From Bradyrhizobium yuanmingense (lineage in GTDB: Bacteria; Pseudomonadota; Alphaproteobacteria; Rhizobiales; Xanthobacteraceae): a DNA stretch of 64,000 nt. Below are positions 36,319 to 45,107 of the stretch, one piece after another. The notes below the pieces were generated by a model. The model saw nothing but the letters and a program-made list of their open reading frames with translations, ran no database searches and had not been told where the DNA came from. The stretch covers positions 124,001 to 188,000 of the forward strand of contig NZ_FMAE01000008.1 of assembly GCF_900094575.1 (NCBI RefSeq), written 5' to 3'. The position numbers and the translations under genes were made by a program. Every line of letters begins with the position of its first letter. The first letter of the stretch is position 1.

Positions 36319-37330
36319 GTTGGCAAATCGTCTGGTGGAGCCGGCGGGCTTTGTCGAGCTGGCCGGCAAGGCGGACCGTCAGATCGCCACCTTGCGCAGC
36401 CAGGGCACGCCGGGAGCGGCTTTCCGGCAAATAGGCATTCAGGACAATCAGGCACCAAATCGCCCCGAACACAGGATACAGTACGTCAAGGCGGACCGCA
36501 AACGCGTCATCCCAAGCCGTGAAGGCGCGCGAGAGCCGCTCGATCAATCGATTCGCATCGGCCTCGGGCAGACCGCTGCCGGGGTGAATCGCGGTGTCGG
36601 ACACGAGCTTGACCGGGTCGTCCCAGCCGAAATACTCGAAGTCGATGAAGCGCAATTTGCCGTCGTCGGTGCGCAGTGCGTTGTGCAGTCCGAAATCCGA
36701 CGGGCTCAATGCACGTTGGGCGGGCGCAAGGTCCGCGGCGGGATCGAGGCCCCGTTCCGCATAGCGTCTTCGGAGTTGCCGGATCGCAATGGCAGTGGTG
36801 GGAACCAGGCTGTCATCCATGAATGCGCGCAGATCCGGATGATCATCTGAGGCCCGCTTCAGGTCGTCGAGGCGTTGCTCGTACTGGGCGATGGCCGCCG
36901 CGGGCGAAAAGATGCTGGCTGACGCATTCCGCAGAGTCTGCGCGCCTTCAGCGTCGCGCAGCTTTTGCAGCTCGATCAGGAAATCGGCCAACTGGTCGGC
37001 GTCGTCGGACTGCGGATGCAGGACCGCGGGGTCACCGTCGAACCATTGATACAGCGCACAGAACGCGGCCGGGTCTTTTGCGATCGGCCGCGGCGTCGCA
37101 TTGATGCCGTGGCGCGAGAGAAACGAAAGCGCGTCATATTCCTGTCCGAGGCGATCACGTCCGTCGGACGGATAGTGCTTGAGGGCGAGGGGCGGGCCTT
37201 CCGCCATCTCCAGCCGAAACACCCGGTTGTTGCCGCCGGCCCGCGCCGGTTGCGCCGCCGCGACCCGCGCCCCGGAGAGGCGGCTGCCGATCGAGACCGC
37301 ATCCTGTATGCTGATGTCCGGCTGGCTCAT
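36293..37330 (-). CDS. APH-fold sugar kinase-like phosphotransferase
   Basis: The 345-residue protein has an N-lobe with GGNNRVFRLEM and LALKHYPSD (ATP Lys), the catalytic segment LSPSDFGLHNALR and metal-binding FIDFEYFGWDDP. This is the choline/aminoglycoside kinase fold with a Ser-Pro-Ser-Asp replacement of the usual His-Gly-Asp. Its position between a HAD phosphatase and transketolase suggests it phosphorylates a sugar intermediate. ATG 37330 overlaps the HAD stop (ATGA). Confidence 0.85.
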   Translation of the reverse strand: MSQPDISIQDAVSIGSRLSGARVAAAQPARAGGNNRVFRLEMAEGPPLALKHYPSDGRDRLGQEYDALSFLSRHGINATPRPIAKDPAAFCALYQWFDGDPAVLHPQSDDADQLADFLIELQKLRDAEGAQTLRNASASIFSPAAAIAQYEQRLDDLKRASDDHPDLRAFMDDSLVPTTAIAIRQLRRRYAERGLDPAADLAPAQRALSPSDFGLHNALRTDDGKLRFIDFEYFGWDDPVKLVSDTAIHPGSGLPEADANRLIERLSRAFTAWDDAFAVRLDVLYPVFGAIWCLIVLNAYLPESRSRRALAAQGGDLTVRLAGQLDKARRLHQTICQRDPDLTPR

Positions 37331-37947
37331 GCCCCGAACACTCCGCGGTGGATATTGGCCCAGGTCGCGAGCGGCTCGCAATGCGCGGGATGCGGCGGCC
37401 GCGACTGCGTGAACAGGATCGATCGCGTCGCCTTCGGAAAATGCGGCTGCGCGAAGACGTCGACGAGATCGTCAATGAAGATGTCGAGCTGCAGGCTTGC
37501 CAACCGCTCGACCTTGGCCGCCAGCGTGTCCTCGAAATAGACATTGCCCGCCGAGATCGCGGCGTCGGCGGCGTCGATGAGCCCCGCGCACTTCAGCCAG
37601 CCACGCGCAGCCTCGCGCAAGTCGACCCGATCGGGATCCTGATGGCCGAACTGCGTCTTGTGGCTGACGATATGGACGCTCGCGCCGGCCTTGCGGCTCG
37701 CGGCGAGGAATTCGCGGACGCCTGGGTAGATCTCGGCGCCGCCGATTCCCTTGCCGTAGACGAAGCCTTGCAGCCCCTGCCAGGCAAGCTCGCCGCCGGC
37801 GCGGGATCGCAAGAAATCCCGCACGTCGGTCTTCAGCCCGTCCCAGCCCTCCGGCACCAGCCCGCGCTGGCGCGCGGCGGCGGCAAAGACTTTATCGTAG
37901 CAGATGATCGTGTTGTCGAAATCGATGCCGATCCGCACGCCGCTCAC
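37327..37947 (-). CDS. HAD family hydrolase
   Basis: The 206-residue protein has the nucleophile motif GIDFDNTIICYDK (Asp9, Asp11), HIVSHKTQ as motif II and IFIDDLVDVF as the last acidic motif. The cap is small. It likely removes phosphate from a sugar phosphate, playing the part that GmhB plays in NDP-heptose synthesis, but it is not a close GmhB relative by motif. Coupled by ATGA overlaps to both neighbours. Confidence 0.88.
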   Translation of the reverse strand: MSGVRIGIDFDNTIICYDKVFAAAARQRGLVPEGWDGLKTDVRDFLRSRAGGELAWQGLQGFVYGKGIGGAEIYPGVREFLAASRKAGASVHIVSHKTQFGHQDPDRVDLREAARGWLKCAGLIDAADAAISAGNVYFEDTLAAKVERLASLQLDIFIDDLVDVFAQPHFPKATRSILFTQSRPPHPAHCEPLATWANIHRGVFGA

Positions 37948-38945
37948 TTCAGGCTGATGTTCTGCATCATCTTGATGTTGAAATACCTGGGATCGTTGAG
38001 CGAGTTCGGCAGGCGGCCCGCCCTGAAGGCGTCCACGAGGCCGGACACGGCCTGCTCGATCGTGTGCGTCGGCGCAAAGCCGAGCTCGCGGCGGATCTTC
38101 TCCGACGAGACGTGGTAGGAACGCAGATCGTCGGTCGGCTCGACGGCCACGTCGACATTGTTTCCAACCACCGATTTGACGATGTCGGCGATCTTCATCA
38201 GCGAGTGGTTTTCGTAGCCGATGTTGTAGGTCTTGCCGTCGATCTTCGCATCATCCTGCTGCAGCAGGAACAGATAGGCCGCCGTCATGTCCTGGATGTG
38301 CAGATTGGGCCGCTTCTGCGTGCCGCCGAACACGCGGATGCGGCCGGTGTTGACGGCCAAATTGGTCAGGATGTTGACGACAACGTCGAGCCGCTGCCGC
38401 GGAGCGTAGCCGCAGACGGTGGCGGGGCGAACGGTGCAGGTGACGAAGCCGGACGCGGCCTCGTCGGCAAGATCGGTCTCGCACATCGCTTTGAACTTGG
38501 AGTAGTCGGTGAGCGGCTCGCAGGACAGCTCCTCGGTCACCTCGGCCTCGTCCTTGATGCCGTAGACGCTCGAGGAGGAGGCGTAGATGAAGCGCTTGAT
38601 ACCCGCCTTCTTCGCGGCGCGCACCATCGGGCGGAAGCAGTCGTAGTTGATGGACTTGCCGAGCGCGGGATCCAGCTCGAAGGAGGGATCGTTGGAGATG
38701 CAGGCGAGGTGAATCACCGCGTTGTTGCCGCGCAGGGCCTCGTTGATTGCGGCTTCATCGCGGATGTCGCCCTTGATCAGGCGCAGGTTCGGATTGTCGC
38801 GAACGGCGTCGAAGACGTCCTCGCCATACATGAACAAGTCGAGCACGGTGACCTTGTGCCCCGCGGCCAGCAATTGCGGAACCAGCACGCTGCCGACATA
38901 GCCGGCGCCACCGGTGACCATCACGTTCCATTTCCGATCAATCAC
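37944..38945 (-). CDS. NAD-dependent epimerase/dehydratase (extended SDR)
   Basis: The 333-residue protein has TGGAGYVGS for NAD binding, YASSSSVYG with Ser, and DYSKFKAMCE with the YxxxK catalytic pair. The C-terminal part contains RRELGFAPTHTIEQAV as in nucleotide-sugar epimerases. It overlaps the HAD gene by 4 bases and follows the bifunctional nucleotidyltransferase-kinase by 29 bases. In a heptose-like pathway it would take the HldD-like role; the reaction is inferred. Confidence 0.92.
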   Translation of the reverse strand: MIDRKWNVMVTGGAGYVGSVLVPQLLAAGHKVTVLDLFMYGEDVFDAVRDNPNLRLIKGDIRDEAAINEALRGNNAVIHLACISNDPSFELDPALGKSINYDCFRPMVRAAKKAGIKRFIYASSSSVYGIKDEAEVTEELSCEPLTDYSKFKAMCETDLADEAASGFVTCTVRPATVCGYAPRQRLDVVVNILTNLAVNTGRIRVFGGTQKRPNLHIQDMTAAYLFLLQQDDAKIDGKTYNIGYENHSLMKIADIVKSVVGNNVDVAVEPTDDLRSYHVSSEKIRRELGFAPTHTIEQAVSGLVDAFRAGRLPNSLNDPRYFNIKMMQNISLK

Positions 38946-38974
38946 TGTCGCTCTCCGGGATTATTCTTTTTGCG

Positions 38975-40540
38975 CTATTTCAACAACGCGGTGACGAACT
39001 TGACCAGCGGCGCCTTCTCGACCGAGTTGCGGTGACCGACGATGCCGACCTTGATCGCGCCCGCCGCATTGCCGATGAAGGCGACGTCCTCGATGTTGCC
39101 GCCGGCCGCCACCAGCGGCGCCGTGATCGTCAGGAAGGCATCGCCCGCACCGACGGTGTCGACGACGGTCTTGGTGAAAGCAGGGACGCGCGCAACGCCG
39201 GTCTTCGACGAGAAGGGGTAGCAGCCGAAGGAGCCGTGCGTGATGATCATGTTGTCGCAATCGATCTTGCGATGCAGGCCGTCCTGGATCACCGAAGCGA
39301 TCTCGTTGAACTTGTCGGTGGCCGCCAGCCGCGCTTCCGGTGCGTCGATGCAGATGTAGTCGGCCCGCGGATATTTCGTGATCAGGTTGTAGCCGTGGTT
39401 GCCGCTGTTGCTCTGGGCGTTGACGGCCAGGAACTTGGAATTCGCGATCAAGGCGTCGATCGTGCTGGATGCGATCATGCCGTGACCGAAATCGGTGACG
39501 ATGACGACGTCGGCCCCGCGGACGCGCTCGGTGGTGACGCGGTCGATCTCCGTTCGCGCGGCCTCGTCGAGCGGCGTGTCGTCCATCGTGTAGACTTCGA
39601 ACAGCTTGTGCAGGTAGCCCATCTCGACGTAGCGCAGCTTGCGGGTGGTCGGACGGCCCTGAACGCGGATCGGCGTGAGCGTGACGTTCGGGCGGACATG
39701 CGCTCGAATGAACTCTTCAGGATAGTCGTTGCCACCCAGCGTCGTGACGATCTCGACCGACTTGCAGAAGCTCGCGACATGATTGGCCGCGGCAATGACG
39801 CCGCCGGCAAACTGCTCGCCATTCTTGAGCAGGGTCGCGACGATGTTCTCCTTGGAGGCCTTCCCGAGCGCGGTGACGTACTGGTATTCGTCGATGATGG
39901 TGTCGCCGACCAACACGACGTGCATGTCCTGGATCTTGTCGATCAGCTTCAGCAGGCGTTCGGCGCCGCCGCCATCGCGCACCTTCTGGAGGTAGTCGCG
40001 CAGTGGGGGATCGTAGATGTCGAAATAGCGGTTCAGCAGCGACGACGAGCTGAACGTCACGTCGCGCGTGAAGACGATTCGCCCGCCGTGACGCTCGACC
40101 GCCTCGCGCTCCACCGCGATCTTGCCGGTCACGTCATCCTCGGGATTCTCGTAGTCCGAGCCCTTCACGTAGATGTCGGGGCGGACGGTATCGAGGACCG
40201 GCTCGGCGCTGGAGGTCTGATTGATGCCGACCCAGTCGACCGTGCCGAGCGCGGCCAGCATCTCGGCGCGCATGTTCTCCGGAAAGATCGGCCGTCCCGG
40301 GCCCTTGTTGACGTAACGGTCGGCGGTGATGGTCACCACGACGACGTCGGCCTCGTTGCGGGCTGCCAGGATGTGCCGGACGTGGCCGAGATGCACCAGA
40401 TCGAACACGCCGTGGCAGAGCGCGACGGTCAGGCCATCAGCCTGTGCGGCGCGCGCAATCTCGCCGAGCTCCTCTATCGTCTTGATTTTCTCGTGCGGTG
40501 CCGGATGGCCGGCCGGCTTGTCTGTCGCAGCGTTACCCAT
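38975..40540 (-). CDS. Bifunctional nucleotidyltransferase / PfkB kinase (HldE domains in reversed order)
   Basis: The 521-residue fusion starts with a nucleotidyltransferase domain: CHGVFDLVHLGH at about residues 42-53 and VKGSDYENPEDDVTGK, close to the adenylyltransferase half of HldE. From about residue 195 it continues with a PfkB/ribokinase fold: VVLVGDTIIDEYQY, GGVIAAANHVASF and VDTVGAGDAFLTI with the catalytic Asp. HldE proper has kinase first and transferase second. It would both phosphorylate and nucleotidylate a sugar, perhaps a heptose or longer. ATG 40540 was chosen; the frame is open to 40588. Confidence 0.9.
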   Translation of the reverse strand: MGNAATDKPAGHPAPHEKIKTIEELGEIARAAQADGLTVALCHGVFDLVHLGHVRHILAARNEADVVVVTITADRYVNKGPGRPIFPENMRAEMLAALGTVDWVGINQTSSAEPVLDTVRPDIYVKGSDYENPEDDVTGKIAVEREAVERHGGRIVFTRDVTFSSSSLLNRYFDIYDPPLRDYLQKVRDGGGAERLLKLIDKIQDMHVVLVGDTIIDEYQYVTALGKASKENIVATLLKNGEQFAGGVIAAANHVASFCKSVEIVTTLGGNDYPEEFIRAHVRPNVTLTPIRVQGRPTTRKLRYVEMGYLHKLFEVYTMDDTPLDEAARTEIDRVTTERVRGADVVIVTDFGHGMIASSTIDALIANSKFLAVNAQSNSGNHGYNLITKYPRADYICIDAPEARLAATDKFNEIASVIQDGLHRKIDCDNMIITHGSFGCYPFSSKTGVARVPAFTKTVVDTVGAGDAFLTITAPLVAAGGNIEDVAFIGNAAGAIKVGIVGHRNSVEKAPLVKFVTALLK

Positions 40541-40627
40541 GTGAATGACCCAAGGCGGCGGTCGGTCTCGATTGGCCGGCCCGGACATGATCGGCTGGCG
40601 GCGAAATTGGGGGGTGAACGAATCTGC

Positions 40628-41644
40628 TCAACGGCTTGCCTTCTGCGGGGTGGCCTCGTCGTCACCGAGATATTTGAACCAGTCCTTGGTGGCGTCGGCG
40701 ATCTTGTCCACCGTCCAGAGCGGAGCGTCCTTGTACTGGTCCATCGATTTCAACATCGTCGCGACGCCGTCCTCGAACTTCACCTTCGGCGCCCATTTCA
40801 GGACCCGCTTGATCTTGCTGATGTCGGCGTAGGTGCAGTCGGGCTCGCCCGGGCGCTTGGGAATGTGGACCTTGTCGCCGCCGAGGAGATCGACCAGGCG
40901 GTTCACGCTGTAGGTGTTGTCCGAGCCGACATTGAAGATCTCGTGCGAGACATCGGAGTGCGCGGCGGTCACGAAGGCATCGGCGACGTCGCTGACGAAG
41001 GTGAAGTCGCGCGTCTGCTCGCCGTCGCCGACCACCGTGAAGGGCTTGCCCGCGAGCTTCTGTGCCATGAACACGCCGAACACGGCGCCGTAGGTGCCGG
41101 TGGTGCGATGGCGCGGTCCGAACACGTTGAACAGGCGCAACGCCACGGCGGGCAGCTTGTAGACCTGGCACCAGTGCATGACGCATTGCTCGCCGAGATT
41201 CTTGGTGAGCGCGTAGGGATACATCGGCCGGATCTCGGCGCTTTCCGGCGTGGGATAGACATCCGGAATGCCGTAGCAGGAGGAGGAAGCCGCATAGATG
41301 AAGCGGCTGGCGCCCGCGTGCCGCGCCGCTTCGAGAACGTTGACCGTGCCGTCGACATTGGCGCGGTGATAGGGGATCGGTGATTCGATCGAGGGTACGA
41401 TGTCCGCCAGCGCGGCGAGATGGAAGACCCAATCTACTCCGTGAAAATACGGTTTGATCGCGTCCAGTTCGGTGACGTCCGCCCGCACGACCTGCAACTG
41501 GCTCGAACCGGCGCGTGCGGCGAGGTTTTCAGCGCGTCCGATCACGAAATTATCGAGCGCAATGACCTCATGGCCGTCATCGAGCAGGCGATCGACGAGG
41601 TGACTTCCAATGAAGCCGGCGCCACCAGTAACGATGCATTTCAT
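40628..41644 (-). CDS. NAD-dependent epimerase/dehydratase (GalE/UDP-glucuronate epimerase type)
   Basis: The 338-residue extended SDR has TGGAGFIGSHLVDRLL, IYAASSSCYG and YPYALTKNLGE (Tyr/Lys pair), followed by RLFNVFGPRHR, typical of hexose or hexuronate epimerases. ATG 41644 begins right at the Rossmann strand; upstream ATGs at 41653 and 41740 would add unneeded residues. It is the first gene of the large minus-strand operon, which faces the divergent SIS gene. Confidence 0.92.
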   Translation of the reverse strand: MKCIVTGGAGFIGSHLVDRLLDDGHEVIALDNFVIGRAENLAARAGSSQLQVVRADVTELDAIKPYFHGVDWVFHLAALADIVPSIESPIPYHRANVDGTVNVLEAARHAGASRFIYAASSSCYGIPDVYPTPESAEIRPMYPYALTKNLGEQCVMHWCQVYKLPAVALRLFNVFGPRHRTTGTYGAVFGVFMAQKLAGKPFTVVGDGEQTRDFTFVSDVADAFVTAAHSDVSHEIFNVGSDNTYSVNRLVDLLGGDKVHIPKRPGEPDCTYADISKIKRVLKWAPKVKFEDGVATMLKSMDQYKDAPLWTVDKIADATKDWFKYLGDDEATPQKASR

Positions 41645-41786
41645 GGGGAACATCCGTGACGCGAATGCCCAGCGAAATAGGCTCGCCAATGTTGAGTGAA
41701 ACCCGAAAAGCCGACTATCAGTCGCCCGCAAACTTTGCAAGTAATATACCTTTGCAATCCTTGGTAATAGCCGGTATCACCCGGTG
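41645..41786. promoter_or_regulatory. Divergent promoter region of the glycan locus
   Basis: This 142-bp gap separates the minus-strand operon (first gene starts 41644) from the plus-strand SIS gene (start 41787). It is more AT-rich than its surroundings (for example AACTTTGCAAGTAATATACC) and must hold promoters for both directions. No operator can be named with confidence. Confidence 0.5.
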
Positions 41787-42398
41787 ATGTTGCAATCGAG
41801 CCGTCAGCCTATGCCTGTCGAATCCGTCGATCCCGATCACAAGGCTTTCCTCGACGATTACATGGGGCGCCTGCATCGCGCGACGGCGGTCGACGACGGT
41901 GTTTTTGCGAGGATCTCCGCAACGCGCGCGTCCTGGTTGCGCACGCGTGAGCAGGGCGGTCGCGTCATCTTCATCGGCAACGGCGGGTCGGCCGGCATCG
42001 CTTCGCATCTGGCGATCGATCTGGCGAAGAATGCGTCGGTGCCCGCACTCTGCTTCAGCGATGCGAGCATGATGTCGTGCCTTGCCAACGATTACGGGTT
42101 CGAGGACTGGATCGCGCACGCCGTGCGGCTGAACGCGCGCGCCGGCGATTGCCTCGTCGCGATCAGCTCGTCGGGGCGTTCGAAGAACATCCTCAACGCG
42201 GTCGCGCAGGCGCGCCAGATGAAGCTCGACGTGATCACGTTGTCGGGCATGAACGCGGACAATCCGCTGCGCAATCTCGGCGACGTCAATTTCTGGGTCG
42301 ACAGCCGCAGCTACAACATTGTCGAGACCACGCACCAGTTCTGGATGATGGCCGCAATCGACCTCATCATCGGTCGCGCGGAATATCCGGCGTCCTGA
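41787..42398 (+). CDS. SIS domain sugar-phosphate isomerase, GmhA-like
   Basis: This SIS-domain protein has 203 residues, with FIGNGGSAGIASHLAIDLAKN, CFSDASMMSCLANDYGFEDW and VAISSSGRSKNILNAV. These are the patterns of GmhA (sedoheptulose-7-phosphate isomerase) and DiaA-like proteins. The Asn-Asp-Tyr segment and Ser-rich phosphate loop fit an active isomerase. It is the first gene of a plus-strand set, 12 bases before the flippase. It could turn a ketose phosphate from the transketolase into an aldose. Confidence 0.87.
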   Translation: MLQSSRQPMPVESVDPDHKAFLDDYMGRLHRATAVDDGVFARISATRASWLRTREQGGRVIFIGNGGSAGIASHLAIDLAKNASVPALCFSDASMMSCLANDYGFEDWIAHAVRLNARAGDCLVAISSSGRSKNILNAVAQARQMKLDVITLSGMNADNPLRNLGDVNFWVDSRSYNIVETTHQFWMMAAIDLIIGRAEYPAS

Positions 42399-42410
42399 GG
42401 CGGGCATCCG

Positions 42411-43427
42411 ATGCAGTCGCGATTCAAGCATGCGGCCCTGTTTTCGGTGAAGCTGCTGCTGTCGATCGCCGTGCTGGTCTACATCGCGCGTGGCCTCGAC
42501 CTGCGCCAGCTGCGCGACCATCTCGTCTCGGTCGATCCGGTCCTGTTCGCCGTCGCGCTTGCGCTGATCTTCTTTCAGACCTTCGTGCTCAACGGCCGGT
42601 GGGAGCTGATCATGCGCGCGCTCGGCGTGTCGCTGGATTGGCTCGCCGGCTGGCGGATCCTCATGATCAGCCTGTGGTTCAACCAGGTGTTGCCGTCGTC
42701 GGTCGGCGGTGACGCGGTGCGGATCTGGCTGCTGCGCCAGCGCGACGTGCAGTGGCCGGAGGCGGTCAAGGGCGTCGCTGCCGACCGCTTTACGGCATTG
42801 ATCGGACTGATCGTGTTGATGGTGGCCGGATTGCCGTTTCTGCTGTCGCGCGTGTCGAATCACGCTGCGATCCTGGCCATCGGCGGACTGACGGTGGCCG
42901 GCGTCGTCGGCACGCTGGTCCTGTTGACTCTCGACCGTCTGCCGAAGCGCTTCATCGCGCTTCCAGCGATTGCGAGCTTCGTCCGGTTCGGAACGCTGGT
43001 CAGGTTTTTGCTCCTGCAGTCCGAGCGCCGTGCGCTGCTGCTCGGATCGGCGCTCCTCATCCATCTCGTCACCGCCGCGGCTTGCTACGCTTTGGCGCGC
43101 GGCGTCGGAGCGCAGCTCTCGATCCTCGATGCCGGCATCCTGATTCCGCCGGTGGTGCTGTTGACGGCGGTCCCCATCTCGATCAGCGGCTGGGGCGTTC
43201 GCGAGGGAGCGATGGTCGCCTGCCTTGGTCTGGCGGGTGTGCCGTCCGAGCAGGCGCTGTCGGTATCGCTCTTGCTGGGCGCCATCAGCGTGATCATTGG
43301 ACTCGTCGGTGGCGTCATCTGGCTGGCAAGTCCGGAGCGCGGCTCGTATTCGGCCGACAAGGCGGCCAAGGCGGCGGAGGACGCGCCCGGCTACGGGCTG
43401 GGCAACGAGGCCTCGAGCCATCCATGA
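42411..43427 (+). CDS. Flippase-like membrane protein (LPG synthase TM / UPF0104 family)
   Basis: The 338-residue protein has about eight transmembrane helices, FNQVLPSSVGGDAVRIW, AADRFTALIGLIV and SGWGVREGAMVACLGLAG. A polar tail follows residue 305. It is a paralogue of the 26907 protein, with the full SVGGDA loop. This family is found with glycosyltransferases in many surface-glycan loci. It is cotranscribed with the SIS gene upstream and a C-methyltransferase downstream. Confidence 0.88.
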   Translation: MQSRFKHAALFSVKLLLSIAVLVYIARGLDLRQLRDHLVSVDPVLFAVALALIFFQTFVLNGRWELIMRALGVSLDWLAGWRILMISLWFNQVLPSSVGGDAVRIWLLRQRDVQWPEAVKGVAADRFTALIGLIVLMVAGLPFLLSRVSNHAAILAIGGLTVAGVVGTLVLLTLDRLPKRFIALPAIASFVRFGTLVRFLLLQSERRALLLGSALLIHLVTAAACYALARGVGAQLSILDAGILIPPVVLLTAVPISISGWGVREGAMVACLGLAGVPSEQALSVSLLLGAISVIIGLVGGVIWLASPERGSYSADKAAKAAEDAPGYGLGNEASSHP

Positions 43428-43509
43428 CCCCCTGGAGCCCGTTGCCGATCTGGTCTTCACAGGGTGGGATTACTTCACTCGCGCGCGTAACTCATTCTTC
43501 GGTTGCACG

Positions 43510-44778
43510 ATGAAAAACCTGTTCTACCTCCGCAATACCTGCCGCCTCTGTCATTCCGACAAGCAAGAGCTGGTTGTCCCGATGGCGGGCATGCCGATCG
43601 GCACGCCGAACTTCCAGGTGCCGAACGCCAGCGTCGACGATCCCGTCTTCCGTGCTGCGGTCCCGATGGCGCTGCATCTGTGCCGGGACTGCGGCCACCT
43701 CCAGATCCTCCATGTCGGCAATCCGGAGATCCAGTACCGAAACTATGTCTATACCACCTCGCTCTCACTCGGCCTGCGCGAGCATTTCGCTACCTATGCC
43801 GACGACGTCGTCAGCCGTTTCGGCATTGCGTCGGGTTCGCTGGTGGTCGAGCTCGGCAGCAATGACGGATCGCTGCTCGGCTTCTTCAAGGAGCGGGGGA
43901 TGCGGGTGCTGGGTGTTGATCCCGCCGTCGACATCGCGCGGCGCGCCACGGAGGCGGGCATCGAGACCATCGGCGATTTCTTCACCGATGCCGTTGGTCG
44001 CCGCATCCTGCAGAGCCATGGCGCGGCGAGCGTCGTGATCGCCAACAACATGATCGCCAATGTCGACAATCTGGATCCGCTGGTGATCGGGGTTCGCGAC
44101 GTACTCGCGCCGGACGGATTGTTCGTCTTCGAAACGCAATACGGCGTCGACGTCACCGAGAAGAACCTGCTCGATACCGTCTATCACGAGCATCTGTCGT
44201 ATTTTAACATCAAGCCGCTGATCCGTTTCTTCGCCCGGCTGGGCATGGAGCTGATCGACGTCCAGCACATCTGGACCAAGGGCGGCTCGATCCGCGTGAC
44301 CGTGCAGCGCGCCGGCGGCGCCAAGAAACCGTCGGCCGAGGTCGCGCGTTTCGTTGCCGAGGAAGACCGGCTCGGCGTCGATCAGCCGGCCTATTATGTG
44401 CCGTACGTGAAGAGGATCGCCGCCATCCGTGACGAATTGGTCGCGATGGCCGATGCCGCCCATGCGCGCGGTGAGCTGGTCGCCGGCTATGGCGTCTCGG
44501 TGGGCACCACGACGCTGCTGCCGCAGTTCGGCCTGGAGAACAAGATCGACTTCCTCGTGGACGACGATCCCAACAAGGGGAAGGTGATGGCGGGCCCCGG
44601 CTATGACATCCCGATCCTGCCGCCTGCCGCTCTCTACGAGCGCAAGCCCGCGTTCGTCGTGGTCTTCGCCTGGCGCTATGTCGACCCGATCCGGGCCAAG
44701 CACGCCCGCTATTTCGCCGAAGGCGGGAAGTTCGTGGTGCCGCTGCCGGGGATTTCCATGGTCGACCGGGCCGACTGA
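43510..44778 (+). CDS. Sugar C-methyltransferase-like protein (zinc-binding N-domain)
   Basis: The 422-residue protein has N-terminal CRLCHSDKQ and LCRDCGHLQIL cysteine pairs, a SAM domain with VVELGSNDGSLLGFFKERG and YHEHLSYFNIKPL, and a C-terminal domain (GYGVSVGTTTLLPQFG, DDDPNKGKVMAG). This is the Methyltransf_13/SAM/Methyltransf_14 layout of NDP-sugar C-methyltransferases. ATG 43510 begins at the zinc domain. It is a paralogue of the protein at 25514. Confidence 0.9.
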   Translation: MKNLFYLRNTCRLCHSDKQELVVPMAGMPIGTPNFQVPNASVDDPVFRAAVPMALHLCRDCGHLQILHVGNPEIQYRNYVYTTSLSLGLREHFATYADDVVSRFGIASGSLVVELGSNDGSLLGFFKERGMRVLGVDPAVDIARRATEAGIETIGDFFTDAVGRRILQSHGAASVVIANNMIANVDNLDPLVIGVRDVLAPDGLFVFETQYGVDVTEKNLLDTVYHEHLSYFNIKPLIRFFARLGMELIDVQHIWTKGGSIRVTVQRAGGAKKPSAEVARFVAEEDRLGVDQPAYYVPYVKRIAAIRDELVAMADAAHARGELVAGYGVSVGTTTLLPQFGLENKIDFLVDDDPNKGKVMAGPGYDIPILPPAALYERKPAFVVVFAWRYVDPIRAKHARYFAEGGKFVVPLPGISMVDRAD

Positions 44779-44905
44779 CGGCTCCCGATTAGCCTTGCCG
44801 GGGATGGGATGGCGCGTTCCGGGCGGTCGACAAGTCCTTGATCCACATGGCCTCTGCACGACCCTCGGGGGGAGGGCGGCCTGCCCGGGGCGAACTCTCT
44901 CTACC

Positions 44906-44934
44906 TTGACCTTTGGCCGCATCCGCAGTAGATA
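44906..44934 (+). promoter_or_regulatory. Predicted promoter of the secE-nusG operon
   Basis: TTGACC (44906-44911), a 17-bp spacer and TAGATA (44929-44934) make a good sigma-70-type promoter about 175 bases upstream of secE. The gap 44779-45107 has no gene. Confidence 0.6.
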
Positions 44935-45107
44935 CCCGGCACTCGCAGCCGGCCCGTTAGACGCGGATTTCCGGCGCGGCCTTGAAATCCCCGAACAATC
45001 GAGCCCGGTTTCCGGCTCATCCTTCGAGACAGAGGGCTGGGCCAACGGCGGCTGTTCGGATCCCTGAAATTCATTTGCGTCTGTCGACGGACGCTGGACC
45101 TCAAGCG

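Noticed and set aside
41718..43460. 580-codon minus-strand frame opposite the SIS and flippase genes
   Set aside because: Arg/Gln/Asp-rich shadow of two clearly recognised plus-strand genes.
44779..45107. Possible att site (copy of the tRNA-Trp 3' end) at the right end of the glycan locus
   Set aside because: No copy of the tRNA 3' sequence was found there and no integrase gene is present.
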